Shown here: in pieces, positions 40,990 through 49,567 of the stretch
How positions within the stretch are numbered: position 1 is the stretch's first letter
How the letters are laid out: each line of letters opens with the position of its first letter
DNA from: Shewanella sp. GD04112
GTDB taxonomy: Bacteria; Pseudomonadota; Gammaproteobacteria; Enterobacterales; Shewanellaceae
Length of the DNA stretch: 64,000 nucleotides
Reading direction: 5' to 3'
Assembly (NCBI RefSeq): GCF_029835735.1
Contig: NZ_JAOEAL010000002.1
Location: forward strand, 124,001-188,000
Notes under the pieces: model-generated
What the model saw: only the letters and a program-made list of their open reading frames with translations
Database searches by the model: none
What the model was told of the DNA's origin: nothing
Position numbers and translations under genes: made by a program

Positions 40990-43840
40990 GCTCTATTCCT
41001 ACTGTCTCAAATACCATCCATGCAACTTGGTTGCTGTCTGTCGCAATTGAGGCGTTGTCGCCTGCTGTGCGCTTGAGGCTAGTCGCCTCTTTTTTGGCTA
41101 ACCCAGCTTCTTGCTCGTAAGTGGTTAACGCGAAACTTTGGATTCGGATCACCCCTGAGAGGCGGTCAATGCCGGACTTGCCTGCGCGAGCCATCGCCCA
41201 AGCAATGAACACTTGCAACTCTGGCGGGTACTTGCTCTTTTCCTTCGGAGATTTATTACCAGTGGCGTCTTTTAGTTGTGAAAGTGTCGATATCTGCGGA
41301 GCAGGAGGGGGAGCGCTCGCAGTCGTGGGAACGGGCTCTACGGTGGTTTCGATGGCCACTTCAGCGACGGGTACGGATGTTTCCGTGTCAGTAGTTAACA
41401 TCGATAGTTCTTCTGGCGTAAACCATGACAGCTCATTCTCCGGCATGGCCAAGGACATCTCTTGGGCGTACTCAGATAACGGTGGAAGTTCGTCAGTCAT
41501 TAACGAAGATAAATCTTGCTCCTGGTCTTCAGCAATCAAGCTATCTACCGCGTCATCAATGAACGACGGTTCTAAATCAAACTGACCACTTAATTCAGGT
41601 GATACTTCGTTAGGCGTTAACTGTGATAAATCTTGCTCCGCGACTTCTGTCATCGTGCCATCAATCACATCATTGATAGATGACTCCTGCGTGGGCAGGT
41701 TATTCGACTCTGTAATGACCTCGGTGGTTAGGGCTTTATTCTTTTGCTTTCTAGCTTTGCGTTCATCTGCTTTAGCTTGAAGCTCAGTCAGCATGTCACC
41801 CACTGGCTTGGCCAGAACGTCGGTTAGCTTCAGCTGGTAGAACTTTTGTTTGTTAACGACATGAATAACTTTACGCGGCGCTTTAGGGTCTGGAACCAGT
41901 AACTTGTTATCCATCAAATCCGTCAGCACGGCACCCTCGTCAAAACCAAGCCCTCTCATTTGCTGGTCGATTTCTTCGAATAGACTGGCATTCAATGTCA
42001 GCACTTCACCATCCAGCTTTGCTCGATGTAGTGTGTTGTTAGCCGTTAACAGGCATTCGATTACCAGCTCAATACAGGTCTTTTCCTTCGACACTTCTAC
42101 AGGCATTTCTTGAGCTATTGGCTCAGTTATCTCTACTGCCGCCTCCGCTGGCTCACTGACTATCGGAGTGTCATTCATGTTCTTAAACACGATACCCTTG
42201 GTGTCTGGCGCCGGAGCTCTGGTATTGGATTGTTCTGGCTCTACCTGAGTTTCGACTTGCGATTTCTCTGGCGCTGGCTCACTTGGCGTTGTTGCTGGTG
42301 CTGGTGCCGGAGTGTTGGTGCTCGCTCGAGCTGATTGCTTCTTCGGTTTCTTTGTCTGAGCCTTACTTTGATTTGTTTGCGACCCATTCTGCTGTACCGG
42401 TGCTACCACAGGAGTAGGGGTTGGCGCAGGAGCGGGTTGGGTTGGTGCAGCCGTGTTGTTAGCCGGAGTTTGCGGGTCTGGCTCACGGGTATCTGTCAGG
42501 GTGATTAACCCCGTATCGGCGTAATGGATTAACAGCGAATCGTCACGGGTTAATGAGATTTTTCCATGAATGCCGCGTTGCGGAATATCCTCGCCATAAA
42601 CGATGCCTGCCCATTTTGGCTTAACGACTTTGATTGGCCCTGCCGTCCATTCTGGATTCGTAACAGGGTGCAAGTGGCCACTGGTGTAATCCTCAAACAG
42701 CGGTTCAAATAGCTGACGCTCTACCAGCATCTCAAGCATTTTTCCGACTTGCATTGGGACGTTAAAGCCATCTTCCTTGAGCGATGACATCACCTTGTTG
42801 AAACTTGCTGGGTAAGACACGTACACATCTTCGGCGCCCAGGCACCAAATATCGGCTTTCTCTTCGTTTACCTTCCAGCCGCGACGCATCATTTGTAAGC
42901 GCTTAATAAACGCTGCTTCCAGTGGCATCTTGCGAGCACCGGTTAATCTGTCCCATTGCCACATCATGTCTTTGTGGACGGAACGCGCTTCGCCTTTTTT
43001 TAGACTGTCTCGCAGTGAGTTATTAACTTCGATACTGCCTGATAAGGTTTCATAGATGGCGACCTGAAGGTCATCTTGAGTGCCAAACAAATACTGCTTA
43101 GCTGCCTTGGTCAGTACCGTGTTGAGCATGGATGATGCAAGCCCAATGTGCTTGCCGTGACGGTCTGCATAGTTCCACGTCACTTGATAACGGGATACTT
43201 GGTTGCGCCCTGACCAATCATAGATATTTTCGAGTTGTGGGTTCCAGACTGAATCATCGGCCTGCACGGTCATATCATGCAGCGCTTTACCGATGTCATG
43301 CACTAACCCGATTACCCACGCCGCATATTGCCAACGGATTTTCTTTCCGTGCAATTCGTCGGTAAATTTGGTCTCTCTAATATCAACCGACGCCATGTGA
43401 CGCAGGGAGAACAGAGCCACCTCAAGACTGTGACGTGCTAAACCACCAACAGCTGCGTGATGATGGTTTTCTGAGGCTGGGAGTAAGTGAGCGTAAGAAA
43501 GGAAATTCGCTACCACATCTCTAACCAATGTCTGTGCGTTATAGACTTGATTGTATTCAGATAGGTTGGCAGGATTGAACGTGTCACGGTGAATATCAGT
43601 CAAACCCAGTTCACGAATCGACATATCGATTAGGTCATTATTGGATTTAATGATTCTCGCTTGATTCACGACTGCTACACCGTCAGCTACGGGAGGGTAG
43701 AAAGTCTCTACCAACTCTTCGCTGACCGCTTTAGTTTCAATCCCACCAAAAGCCATCCGTACCGCATTCTTATCTGGGGTTTTGCCATCCAGTAAGAAGG
43801 ATCGAACAGCCAAACTAACTAGCTTGGCTATTTTCTTCAT
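40982..43840 (-). CDS. traI: TraI, MobH-family relaxase
   Basis: This 952-residue relaxase nicks oriT and leads DNA transfer. The N-terminal TraI_2 domain carries the MobH signature LLPASENHHHAAVGGLARHSLEVA near residues 118-141 and an HD-hydrolase-like GLVHDIGKALHD near 183. A middle region (about 440-560) is rich in Pro, Ala, Gln and Thr. A second conserved region near 590-660 and the C-terminal TraI_2_C-like domain (KYPPELQVFIAWAMARAGKSG, near 870) complete it. A TEV/ELS-type acidic repetitive segment near 750-830 is unusual. Tight overlaps with traD and with the upstream gene mark one operon. Confidence 0.93.
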   Translation of the reverse strand: MKKIAKLVSLAVRSFLLDGKTPDKNAVRMAFGGIETKAVSEELVETFYPPVADGVAVVNQARIIKSNNDLIDMSIRELGLTDIHRDTFNPANLSEYNQVYNAQTLVRDVVANFLSYAHLLPASENHHHAAVGGLARHSLEVALFSLRHMASVDIRETKFTDELHGKKIRWQYAAWVIGLVHDIGKALHDMTVQADDSVWNPQLENIYDWSGRNQVSRYQVTWNYADRHGKHIGLASSMLNTVLTKAAKQYLFGTQDDLQVAIYETLSGSIEVNNSLRDSLKKGEARSVHKDMMWQWDRLTGARKMPLEAAFIKRLQMMRRGWKVNEEKADIWCLGAEDVYVSYPASFNKVMSSLKEDGFNVPMQVGKMLEMLVERQLFEPLFEDYTSGHLHPVTNPEWTAGPIKVVKPKWAGIVYGEDIPQRGIHGKISLTRDDSLLIHYADTGLITLTDTREPDPQTPANNTAAPTQPAPAPTPTPVVAPVQQNGSQTNQSKAQTKKPKKQSARASTNTPAPAPATTPSEPAPEKSQVETQVEPEQSNTRAPAPDTKGIVFKNMNDTPIVSEPAEAAVEITEPIAQEMPVEVSKEKTCIELVIECLLTANNTLHRAKLDGEVLTLNASLFEEIDQQMRGLGFDEGAVLTDLMDNKLLVPDPKAPRKVIHVVNKQKFYQLKLTDVLAKPVGDMLTELQAKADERKARKQKNKALTTEVITESNNLPTQESSINDVIDGTMTEVAEQDLSQLTPNEVSPELSGQFDLEPSFIDDAVDSLIAEDQEQDLSSLMTDELPPLSEYAQEMSLAMPENELSWFTPEELSMLTTDTETSVPVAEVAIETTVEPVPTTASAPPPAPQISTLSQLKDATGNKSPKEKSKYPPELQVFIAWAMARAGKSGIDRLSGVIRIQSFALTTYEQEAGLAKKEATSLKRTAGDNASIATDSNQVAWMVFETVGIEHE

Positions 43841-44559
43841 TATGCGTTCACTACCAGGTTTCCGGAATCCTGCTCAATTTCTTCAGCCCCTGAGTCGTCA
43901 TTGGCTGACTGGTCATCTGGATTGTTGCGGGTGATGGTTTGCATGATTTTGTTGTAAGCGTCTAACGAATAAATTCCGCCCTTACGGTCAGCTGAATCTG
44001 TAGCTACAGTTCTCATGCGACCAAAGAAACGAGTCATGGTGTTCATCGCAATGCCGCGACTATTGTTGCTGACTGACTCAGAAATCACGCCAGCTAACCA
44101 GAGGTTTTCAATAGCTGCGATAGATTCATCAATCTGGGAAATTACGTCGATTACACGCCAGTAGATTGGGTGCTCGATTTGGAACGTCACTCTGAACGAT
44201 TCTGGTGTCACCACGTCAAAATCGGCATTGTTGCCAAGCGAGGTAGACAACTCATTGTTGTGGATTGTGTTGAGAAGGGTGCTGCGACGAACAGCTTCTT
44301 CTTGCTCAGCTACAAACCACGCATCTAAACGGTCACGGATTTCTTTGTTGTTAGACGTCAACACAAATAGACCAGCGATACGGGCAATGCTGTATTTGAT
44401 ATTCTGCTGACGAGCATCATTGCTAAACAGCTGCTGGATGGCGCTGCTCTTGAAATCCATTTCCTTCAGAATGAATTTACGCTGCTGAACTTGACGAACT
44501 GCAGATGGTTTCTGAGTACGCTTTGATGCAACTTGTGGGTTCTCGTTGGTCTGACTCAT
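43840..44559 (-). CDS. Mobility-operon protein, possibly DUF1845/AcaB-like
   Basis: This 239-residue soluble protein has a basic N-terminus (KRTQKPSAVRQVQQRKF), a middle part with PESFRVTFQIEHPIYWRVIDVISQIDESIAAIENLWLAGVI, and an acidic tail. The middle block recalls DUF1845-type proteins of integrative conjugative elements (the AcaB-like family), some of which bind DNA, but the match is by eye only. It starts 9 bp after mobI and overlaps traI by 1 nt, so it is likely an accessory factor for oriT processing or a regulator. Confidence 0.5.
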   Translation of the reverse strand: MSQTNENPQVASKRTQKPSAVRQVQQRKFILKEMDFKSSAIQQLFSNDARQQNIKYSIARIAGLFVLTSNNKEIRDRLDAWFVAEQEEAVRRSTLLNTIHNNELSTSLGNNADFDVVTPESFRVTFQIEHPIYWRVIDVISQIDESIAAIENLWLAGVISESVSNNSRGIAMNTMTRFFGRMRTVATDSADRKGGIYSLDAYNKIMQTITRNNPDDQSANDDSGAEEIEQDSGNLVVNA

Positions 44560-44568
44560 ATAATCCTC

Positions 44569-45060
44569 CTAGGATTGTTTTCGCTCTATGCGACGTAGTT
44601 TGACTTTTGCTTCATGTAGACACTCAAGGGTTTCTCTCAACGGAGCCAATCGATTCTCTGTGTCTTCAATCATTCGCGCCTCCCACTCTGGGGATTTGCG
44701 GGTTAACTGGTCTAAGGTGTATCCGCGCTGGGTCGGTTTAACGTCATCGCCCCAAGACTTGCTGATGTTTCCAACTCGCCCTGGTCGATACCTCGTCCAG
44801 ACCAAATACACCTTTTCGTTTTTTACAACGACCCGGGGGGCCATCTCACCGCCACTAAACTTCCCACCGTCATCACTGCGCAACTGACGGTTTGAAGATC
44901 TCCATTTCAGCCAGTAATCATCGACAATGACCTTTGCCTGAAACTGAGCGGCTTCAATCAACCCCTCTAGGCTTCTGATGGTATTCACCAACTGGAACCC
45001 TAATGCGGGTACGGGCTTCCCGTTCTCAGAGCTACCCGAAGTACCTGAGTAGTCATTCAT
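44569..45060 (-). CDS. mobI: MobI-like mobilization protein
   Basis: This 163-residue protein has a helical N-terminus (FQLVNTIRSLEGLIEAAQFQAKVIVDDYWLKW). A conserved region follows, with PRVVVKNEKVYLVWTRYRPG, RGYTLDQLTRKSPEWEARMI, and a C-terminal helix with ENRLAPLRETLECLHEAKVKLRRIERK. The layout resembles MobI of SXT and IncC, which acts with TraI at the adjacent oriT. As there, it lies directly next to a long repeat-bearing intergenic region and heads the relaxase operon. The MobI call is from remembered family features. Confidence 0.65.
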   Translation of the reverse strand: MNDYSGTSGSSENGKPVPALGFQLVNTIRSLEGLIEAAQFQAKVIVDDYWLKWRSSNRQLRSDDGGKFSGGEMAPRVVVKNEKVYLVWTRYRPGRVGNISKSWGDDVKPTQRGYTLDQLTRKSPEWEARMIEDTENRLAPLRETLECLHEAKVKLRRIERKQS

Positions 45061-45130
45061 TCATTTACCTACTGTTTGTTCGTCTTCAGTAATCCGTTTT
45101 CGGCCTACGGGGACAACTCATGCAGAAACC

Positions 45131-45498
45131 CAGTTCGTTGGCGAACTCGTGTCGCTCACTAATCGTCATTCTGCCAGTTGAGTTTGGGATAAATCCCAGG
45201 TGCCTCCGGTGTTGGCCATCCTTTGAAGATTTTCAGTTCGTTGGCCAACTCATGCTTTTCGCGTGATATACACACCGATTCATGGGCAAGCCCCCTGAGA
45301 AATCCTTTCTCACGTCTGCGATTCAGTTGGCCACTTCAGGTTTTTTCCCAGTTCGTGAGCCAACTTGCGCTTTCAGAGCGTTGATTTACTGATTTTGGAA
45401 GCCGTTAAAACTGCTTAATTTCGAAGAATCCAGAGTAGGAATTTCGCTACTAAGCCAGACTTAGTTGCACTTCAGTTCGTTAGCCATTTCATGTTTTG
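45131..45498 (+). repeat. Four long-spaced CAGTTCGTTRGCCAACTCATG-type repeats
   Basis: Copies begin at 45131 (CAGTTCGTTGGCGAACTCGT), 45234 (CAGTTCGTTGGCCAACTCAT), 45349 (CAGTTCGTGAGCCAACTTGC) and 45473 (CAGTTCGTTAGCCATTTCAT). Each is followed by a G-C-T-T-T-T-like tail. A partial copy (CAGTTGGCCACTTCAGG) starts near 45324. Spacing grows from 103 to 115 to 124 bp. Several contain the palindrome GTTGGCCAAC or its variants. Confidence 0.75.
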
Positions 45499-45556
45499 AT
45501 TAATTCACTAGCGACATGTTATGGATAACAAAGTGCATAATATACACACAAAATAA

Positions 45557-45588
45557 ATAATACACGAGCTAAATATATTGTGTATTAT
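45557..45588. promoter_or_regulatory. Perfect 9-bp inverted repeat upstream of parM
   Basis: ATAATACAC (45557-45565) and GTGTATTAT (45580-45588) are exact inverted copies around an AT-rich 14-nt centre, about 130 bp before the parM start. This fits an operator for a dimeric regulator of the parM/traFHG operon, or part of the centromere. Confidence 0.5.
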
Positions 45589-45715
45589 ATGGATCCCAGA
45601 TTGGTATTGGAATGGTAAGAATAATCTTCAAGAGCAAGCTGGAAAGGTTTTGGAAGTCTCTTAAAACCCTCTTAAAACCCCAGATTGGGGGTCATTTGGT
45701 GTGGAGTTGGTATTT

Positions 45716-46783
45716 ATGAATAATCCCGTCATCATCACAGTCGATGTTGGCTATGGCACAACGACTTGTGTACACAAGGAATCGCTAGGCAATTACTCAG
45801 TGAAGACGTTCCCGTCCCTGCCTATTCCGATTAAATCGGATATTAATCTGGGTTTAGCAGGCGAGGAACGCGATGTAACAAACGTGGAAGTCGATGGAAT
45901 CACCTATGAGGTTGGTTCAGACGTAGGGACCTCGGTCGGTTCGCGAAATGTTCGCGTTCTCAACACAGAATCGTTTATCACGAGTGACCGCTATAAAGCG
46001 TTATTGTTTGGCGCCCTGTCATTTTTAGGCAAATCAAATCACATCGATATAGATGTGTTAGTGCTTGGTCTGCCAGTGAGTGTCATGTTCAGGAAAGATG
46101 AACTCGCCAAGATTTATACCGGCACTCACCAAATCACACCGAGTCGCAAGGTCACCATTCGTCAGGTCTTGGTTTTTGAACAACCGCTTGGTGCGTTGAT
46201 GTCATTTTTGCGCCAAGGCGGAAATGAACGCTTTGCCCAGTGCAAAGATAAAACCATGTTATCCATTGACCCAGGTTATATGACCACCGACTTCATTACG
46301 TCGAAAGGATTGAAGGTCAGTCCAAATCGTTCTGGTGATTCTGAAACTGGGATGTCCAAAGTGATTGGTGCAGTCGAAGTCGCGCTGCGCTCGCAACTCG
46401 AAGGTTTCAACATCAAACAGATTAACCCTGAGTTGATCGACCAAGCCTTTATCAGTGGTGAGCTTAAGCTGTACGGTAAAGCGATGAAATTCCCTAAGTG
46501 CGATCTATTTGATGTGACTAGCGCGATTCGGTCTGTTACTGACGAAGCATTAACAAGTGTCGTCAACAAAGTAGGTGATGGTCAGGACATTGACCTGATT
46601 ATTGTCTCCGGTGGTGCCGCAGCGGTATACCTGCCTTCGATTCAGCGCGCATTCCCTTTCCACAAAATCGAAGTCGTTGATGACTCTCTGACAGCTGTTG
46701 CCCGTGGCTTGCAAACCGCAGGCGAGCAATTCATTCGTGGAGCCATAGCGCGAGGCGATTATCAAAAGTTAAAAGCAGTCTGA
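45716..46783 (+). CDS. parM: ParM/StbA-like actin-type plasmid segregation protein
   Basis: This protein of about 355 residues has the actin/Hsp70 ATPase fold: phosphate-1 loop VDVGYGTTTCVH at residues 8-19, phosphate-2 loop SIDPGYMTTDFI near 185 and the adenosine motif IIVSGGAAAVYLP near 300. ParM filaments push plasmid copies apart. SXT/R391 elements also carry such a gene in the same neighbourhood. ATG 45716 (GGAG ten bases upstream) is preferred to GTG 45701. A small gene 8 bp downstream is the likely DNA-binding adaptor. Confidence 0.88.
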   Translation: MNNPVIITVDVGYGTTTCVHKESLGNYSVKTFPSLPIPIKSDINLGLAGEERDVTNVEVDGITYEVGSDVGTSVGSRNVRVLNTESFITSDRYKALLFGALSFLGKSNHIDIDVLVLGLPVSVMFRKDELAKIYTGTHQITPSRKVTIRQVLVFEQPLGALMSFLRQGGNERFAQCKDKTMLSIDPGYMTTDFITSKGLKVSPNRSGDSETGMSKVIGAVEVALRSQLEGFNIKQINPELIDQAFISGELKLYGKAMKFPKCDLFDVTSAIRSVTDEALTSVVNKVGDGQDIDLIIVSGGAAAVYLPSIQRAFPFHKIEVVDDSLTAVARGLQTAGEQFIRGAIARGDYQKLKAV

Positions 46784-46791
46784 GGTGAGGG

Positions 46792-47079
46792 ATGCCCAAA
46801 ACAATCGAGAGACACATTCGGATTGCCGATGATACTCACCCGCTAATTTTTGCTCATTTAGATCAGTTTGGGCCAAAGGCACTGACCCGCGAGATGATGA
46901 CCCTGATGGAATTTGGATTAATGGTGAGACAGCAGGGATTTAATCTAGGCACTGTGTTGGCGCCGAAGGTAGAAGTCGAAAGTGAAAGGGAGAAAGTGGA
47001 AGCAGATGCAGAACCTCGAAGTCCAATGGAAGATGACTTTGATATTAGTGATGATTTTTTTGTCGCCCGAGAAACGTGA
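46792..47079 (+). CDS. ParR-like adaptor (tentative)
   Basis: This 95-residue protein has an N-terminal basic segment (ERHIRIADDTHPLIFAHLDQF) and helices with ALTREMMTLMEFGLMV, compatible with a ribbon-helix-helix DNA-binding domain, then a strongly acidic tail. ParR proteins bind the centromere and link it to ParM. Assignment rests on size, position 8 bp after parM and the general layout. A terminator follows. Confidence 0.6.
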   Translation: MPKTIERHIRIADDTHPLIFAHLDQFGPKALTREMMTLMEFGLMVRQQGFNLGTVLAPKVEVESEREKVEADAEPRSPMEDDFDISDDFFVARET

Positions 47080-47092
47080 AAAACAATAAATC

Positions 47093-47121
47093 AGCCGCCT
47101 GCAATTAAGGCGGCTTTTTTT
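47093..47121 (+). terminator. Intrinsic terminator after the parM/parR genes
   Basis: AGCCGCCT and AGGCGGCT form an 8-bp stem with a 7-nt loop, followed by seven T. It separates the partition genes from traF. Confidence 0.9.
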
Positions 47122-47177
47122 CATCCAGTGAGGCGTGATATATTTAGCCTATAGAATATAAAAAGTGTGTTGGCGTA

Positions 47178-48173
47178 ATGAAAGTAAATAAATTGATGGC
47201 TTTGATTTTTGCGGCTCTGGCTCTGCCAGTTGTGGCAGAAGATCCTGCAAATAGCAATGATGGTGGTAACTTCTATAAACAACGCGAAAAGGGCTGGTAT
47301 TGGCACGAGTACATTCCTGAGCCCGAAGAAAAGGAAGAGGAAGAACCTATAGCGCCAACGCCATCTTCTGCACCAACTGAGACTGAAACGAGTAAAAATT
47401 CAGTAGAGGCCATGAGCGTTAAGTGGTTCCAAGAAAACTTGCCCAAGGCAAAGGAGTTGGCGCTTAACACTGGAAAACCAGAAGACGTTAAACGCTACCT
47501 TTACATCCAGCGTGCCGCAATAGATCGCGCCAACCAGTTTGCCGCTACTTATATTTCCGAACAAATGTTTGACCCTTACCTCGATGAAGGGTTACGCCGT
47601 CCTGAAAACGACGTGACGCTGCAAACTTTCAAAGGCGCTCAGTCTGAAAACCAATGGAAGTTAATTGAAGCCATCGGCAAGAAAGCCACCCTCATTTATT
47701 TCTACGGCTCTCAGTGTCCGTATTGCGCAAAGCAAACTCCCTACCTAATCCGTCTGGCAAAGGAATATGGATGGTCGATCATGCCTGTTTCTCTCGATGG
47801 CGGCACCGTTCCAAATGATGACTTTTTAGCATTAGGCGATTATCGAGTGGCGACTTCCGACATGGCGCAGCGCTTCGACGTCTTGGCGACACCAACACTG
47901 TATCTAACCAACAACACGGGTGATTACTTCCTGTTGAGTTCTGGGCTAATCGGCATGGATTCTCTCAGTGAAAGGATCATCGAACTTGCTAGCCGCGAGA
48001 AAATTATTAGCCAAGCAGAACTTAATAATGTGAAGCAGGTACGAGCTCTTTATATGACCGATGCAGAAGCCAAGGTTGACACGCAAAAAGTGTATGAAGA
48101 CCCAGACTACCTCATTAACAAGATGCGGAATTTTATGCTCGGAAAACCTGATAGCGAGGGTGAACAAGAATGA
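47178..48173 (+). CDS. traF: TraF, periplasmic thioredoxin-like pilus assembly protein
   Basis: This 331-residue protein has a signal peptide (MKVNKLMALIFAALALPVVA) and an acidic Pro/Glu linker. The conserved TraF region from about residue 75 includes a thioredoxin fold with ATLIYFYGSQCPYCAKQTPYL near 172-192. The CPYC pair is complete, whereas F TraF lacks a redox-active pair, so this copy may be an active oxidoreductase. It assembles pili together with TraH, whose start overlaps its end by 4 nt. Confidence 0.92.
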   Translation: MKVNKLMALIFAALALPVVAEDPANSNDGGNFYKQREKGWYWHEYIPEPEEKEEEEPIAPTPSSAPTETETSKNSVEAMSVKWFQENLPKAKELALNTGKPEDVKRYLYIQRAAIDRANQFAATYISEQMFDPYLDEGLRRPENDVTLQTFKGAQSENQWKLIEAIGKKATLIYFYGSQCPYCAKQTPYLIRLAKEYGWSIMPVSLDGGTVPNDDFLALGDYRVATSDMAQRFDVLATPTLYLTNNTGDYFLLSSGLIGMDSLSERIIELASREKIISQAELNNVKQVRALYMTDAEAKVDTQKVYEDPDYLINKMRNFMLGKPDSEGEQE

Positions 48174-49564
48174 AAAAGAAAGTTATAGTTGCTTTACTTT
48201 GTTGCCCGTTATCAGCGACAGCTGCTAGCGGGTTAAACAATTTATGGGATCAGATGTTGTCTGCCAGCTCCGGTGCAACTTCATATTCAGGCGCTAAACG
48301 TGACGGATTTTCTCTGGGGAGTGCGTCGGTACGGATTAAAACCACTAACGAAAAGATTGTGGCGGTTAGGGCTCCTTACCTTCAATCATCCTGCAAGGGG
48401 ATCGACTTCTTCGGCGGCTCACTGTCCATTATAAAACGTGAAGAGCTTGTTCAGATGGCAAGATCTATCGCCGCCGCAGCCCCGATGTACGCATTCCAAT
48501 TAGCAATGGGAATGTTATGCCCGGACTGCAATGCAATTCTCGCAGACCTAGCGAAACGCCTCAATGCGTTAAATGATTTTATCAGCAAAGATTGCGAGGA
48601 ATGGGCTGATCTGGCCGAGCAACAGTGGCCATCACTTCAGGTACAAAGTGACCGTAAAATGTGGAAAGCCTACAATGATTCGGCGGGTGCTTGGTTTGAT
48701 TCATTCGCTTCATCGACGGTTGAGCGCAGTTCAATAGACTCCCACTCGAAAGCCGCACAGTTGACTCAGGCTGGCGACGAGATGCAGTTCAACTCGGTGT
48801 ATGAAACCTTCATGCAGTCTGAAACTACCGTCCCAACCCTATCCTCAGACCGCCATGTCGTCGCTCAAATGTTAATGACTATTTTAGGGACTGAAATTTA
48901 TAAATTCGACAGCACATTAACTGCATCGGCTTCAGCAGGAAGCGATGCGGTCAGTCAGTCATTTAGCCCACAAGTTTCATTGAAAGACTTGTATCAGCCT
49001 CAAGCTACTACATCAATGGCTGTAGCTAAACAAATGGTGGTCTGTGAGCAGGCCCAATCTGCCGATAGCAAGTGTCTATCGGCTAAGGTCGCGACTGTAC
49101 CAATTAGCGATCCACGCTATTTGGATTCGTTCTATCGATTTTATGGTGATGCAATTTGTGGCTTAGTCGATTCTAACTTAGTCGGTTCGAGCATCATGGC
49201 CATCTATGCTCAGAAAGGAAATTATAGTGATTCTCAAGCACAGATCATGGCCAATATGCGAAGTGAATTTGAAGACATTATTAAACGAGCCTCAACAGTC
49301 AATGTCATCAATACAGGTAATTGTAAGTTTATCTCCGAAGCGATGGCCATAGATGCAACCCAGCAGTTGCTTGACGGACTACGAATTGCCGCGAGTAAGA
49401 TGGCTTCGACTGATAAAGGTCAGCGCGGCGCGTTTTCATCAAAGTTGTTAGAGAAAATCGACGCGCTGAGCCTCGAAAGGGAAGAAATGGCCAACAGAAG
49501 ACGTGAAATGGAGCAGGAACTATTAAGTCAGATCAACTTTAGTGCAAGTATGAGAGGTAAGTAA
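48170..49564 (+). CDS. traH: TraH, pilus assembly protein
   Basis: This 464-residue periplasmic protein has a signal peptide (KKKVIVALLCCPLSATAAS). The TraH family region includes GSASVRIKTTNEKIVAVRAPYLQSSCKGIDFFGGSLS near 45-82 and AFQLAMGMLCPDCNAILADLAKRLNALNDF near 106-135, with several paired cysteines. A C-terminal coiled coil ends it. It lies between traF and traG as in F, SXT and IncC. Confidence 0.93.
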   Translation: MKKKVIVALLCCPLSATAASGLNNLWDQMLSASSGATSYSGAKRDGFSLGSASVRIKTTNEKIVAVRAPYLQSSCKGIDFFGGSLSIIKREELVQMARSIAAAAPMYAFQLAMGMLCPDCNAILADLAKRLNALNDFISKDCEEWADLAEQQWPSLQVQSDRKMWKAYNDSAGAWFDSFASSTVERSSIDSHSKAAQLTQAGDEMQFNSVYETFMQSETTVPTLSSDRHVVAQMLMTILGTEIYKFDSTLTASASAGSDAVSQSFSPQVSLKDLYQPQATTSMAVAKQMVVCEQAQSADSKCLSAKVATVPISDPRYLDSFYRFYGDAICGLVDSNLVGSSIMAIYAQKGNYSDSQAQIMANMRSEFEDIIKRASTVNVINTGNCKFISEAMAIDATQQLLDGLRIAASKMASTDKGQRGAFSSKLLEKIDALSLEREEMANRRREMEQELLSQINFSASMRGK

Positions 49565-49567
49565 TTC

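Larger units (their letters stand above)
45061..45715. other. Divergent intergenic region: candidate oriT and/or partition centromere
   Basis: About 650 bp separate the leftward mobI-traI operon from the rightward parM-traFHG genes, the position of oriT in SXT/IncC relatives. It contains four copies of a CAGTTCGT repeat with an adjacent GTTGGCCAAC-type palindrome, and an AT-rich 45557-45588 inverted repeat. Promoters for both operons must lie here too. No coding frame was seen. Confidence 0.6.
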
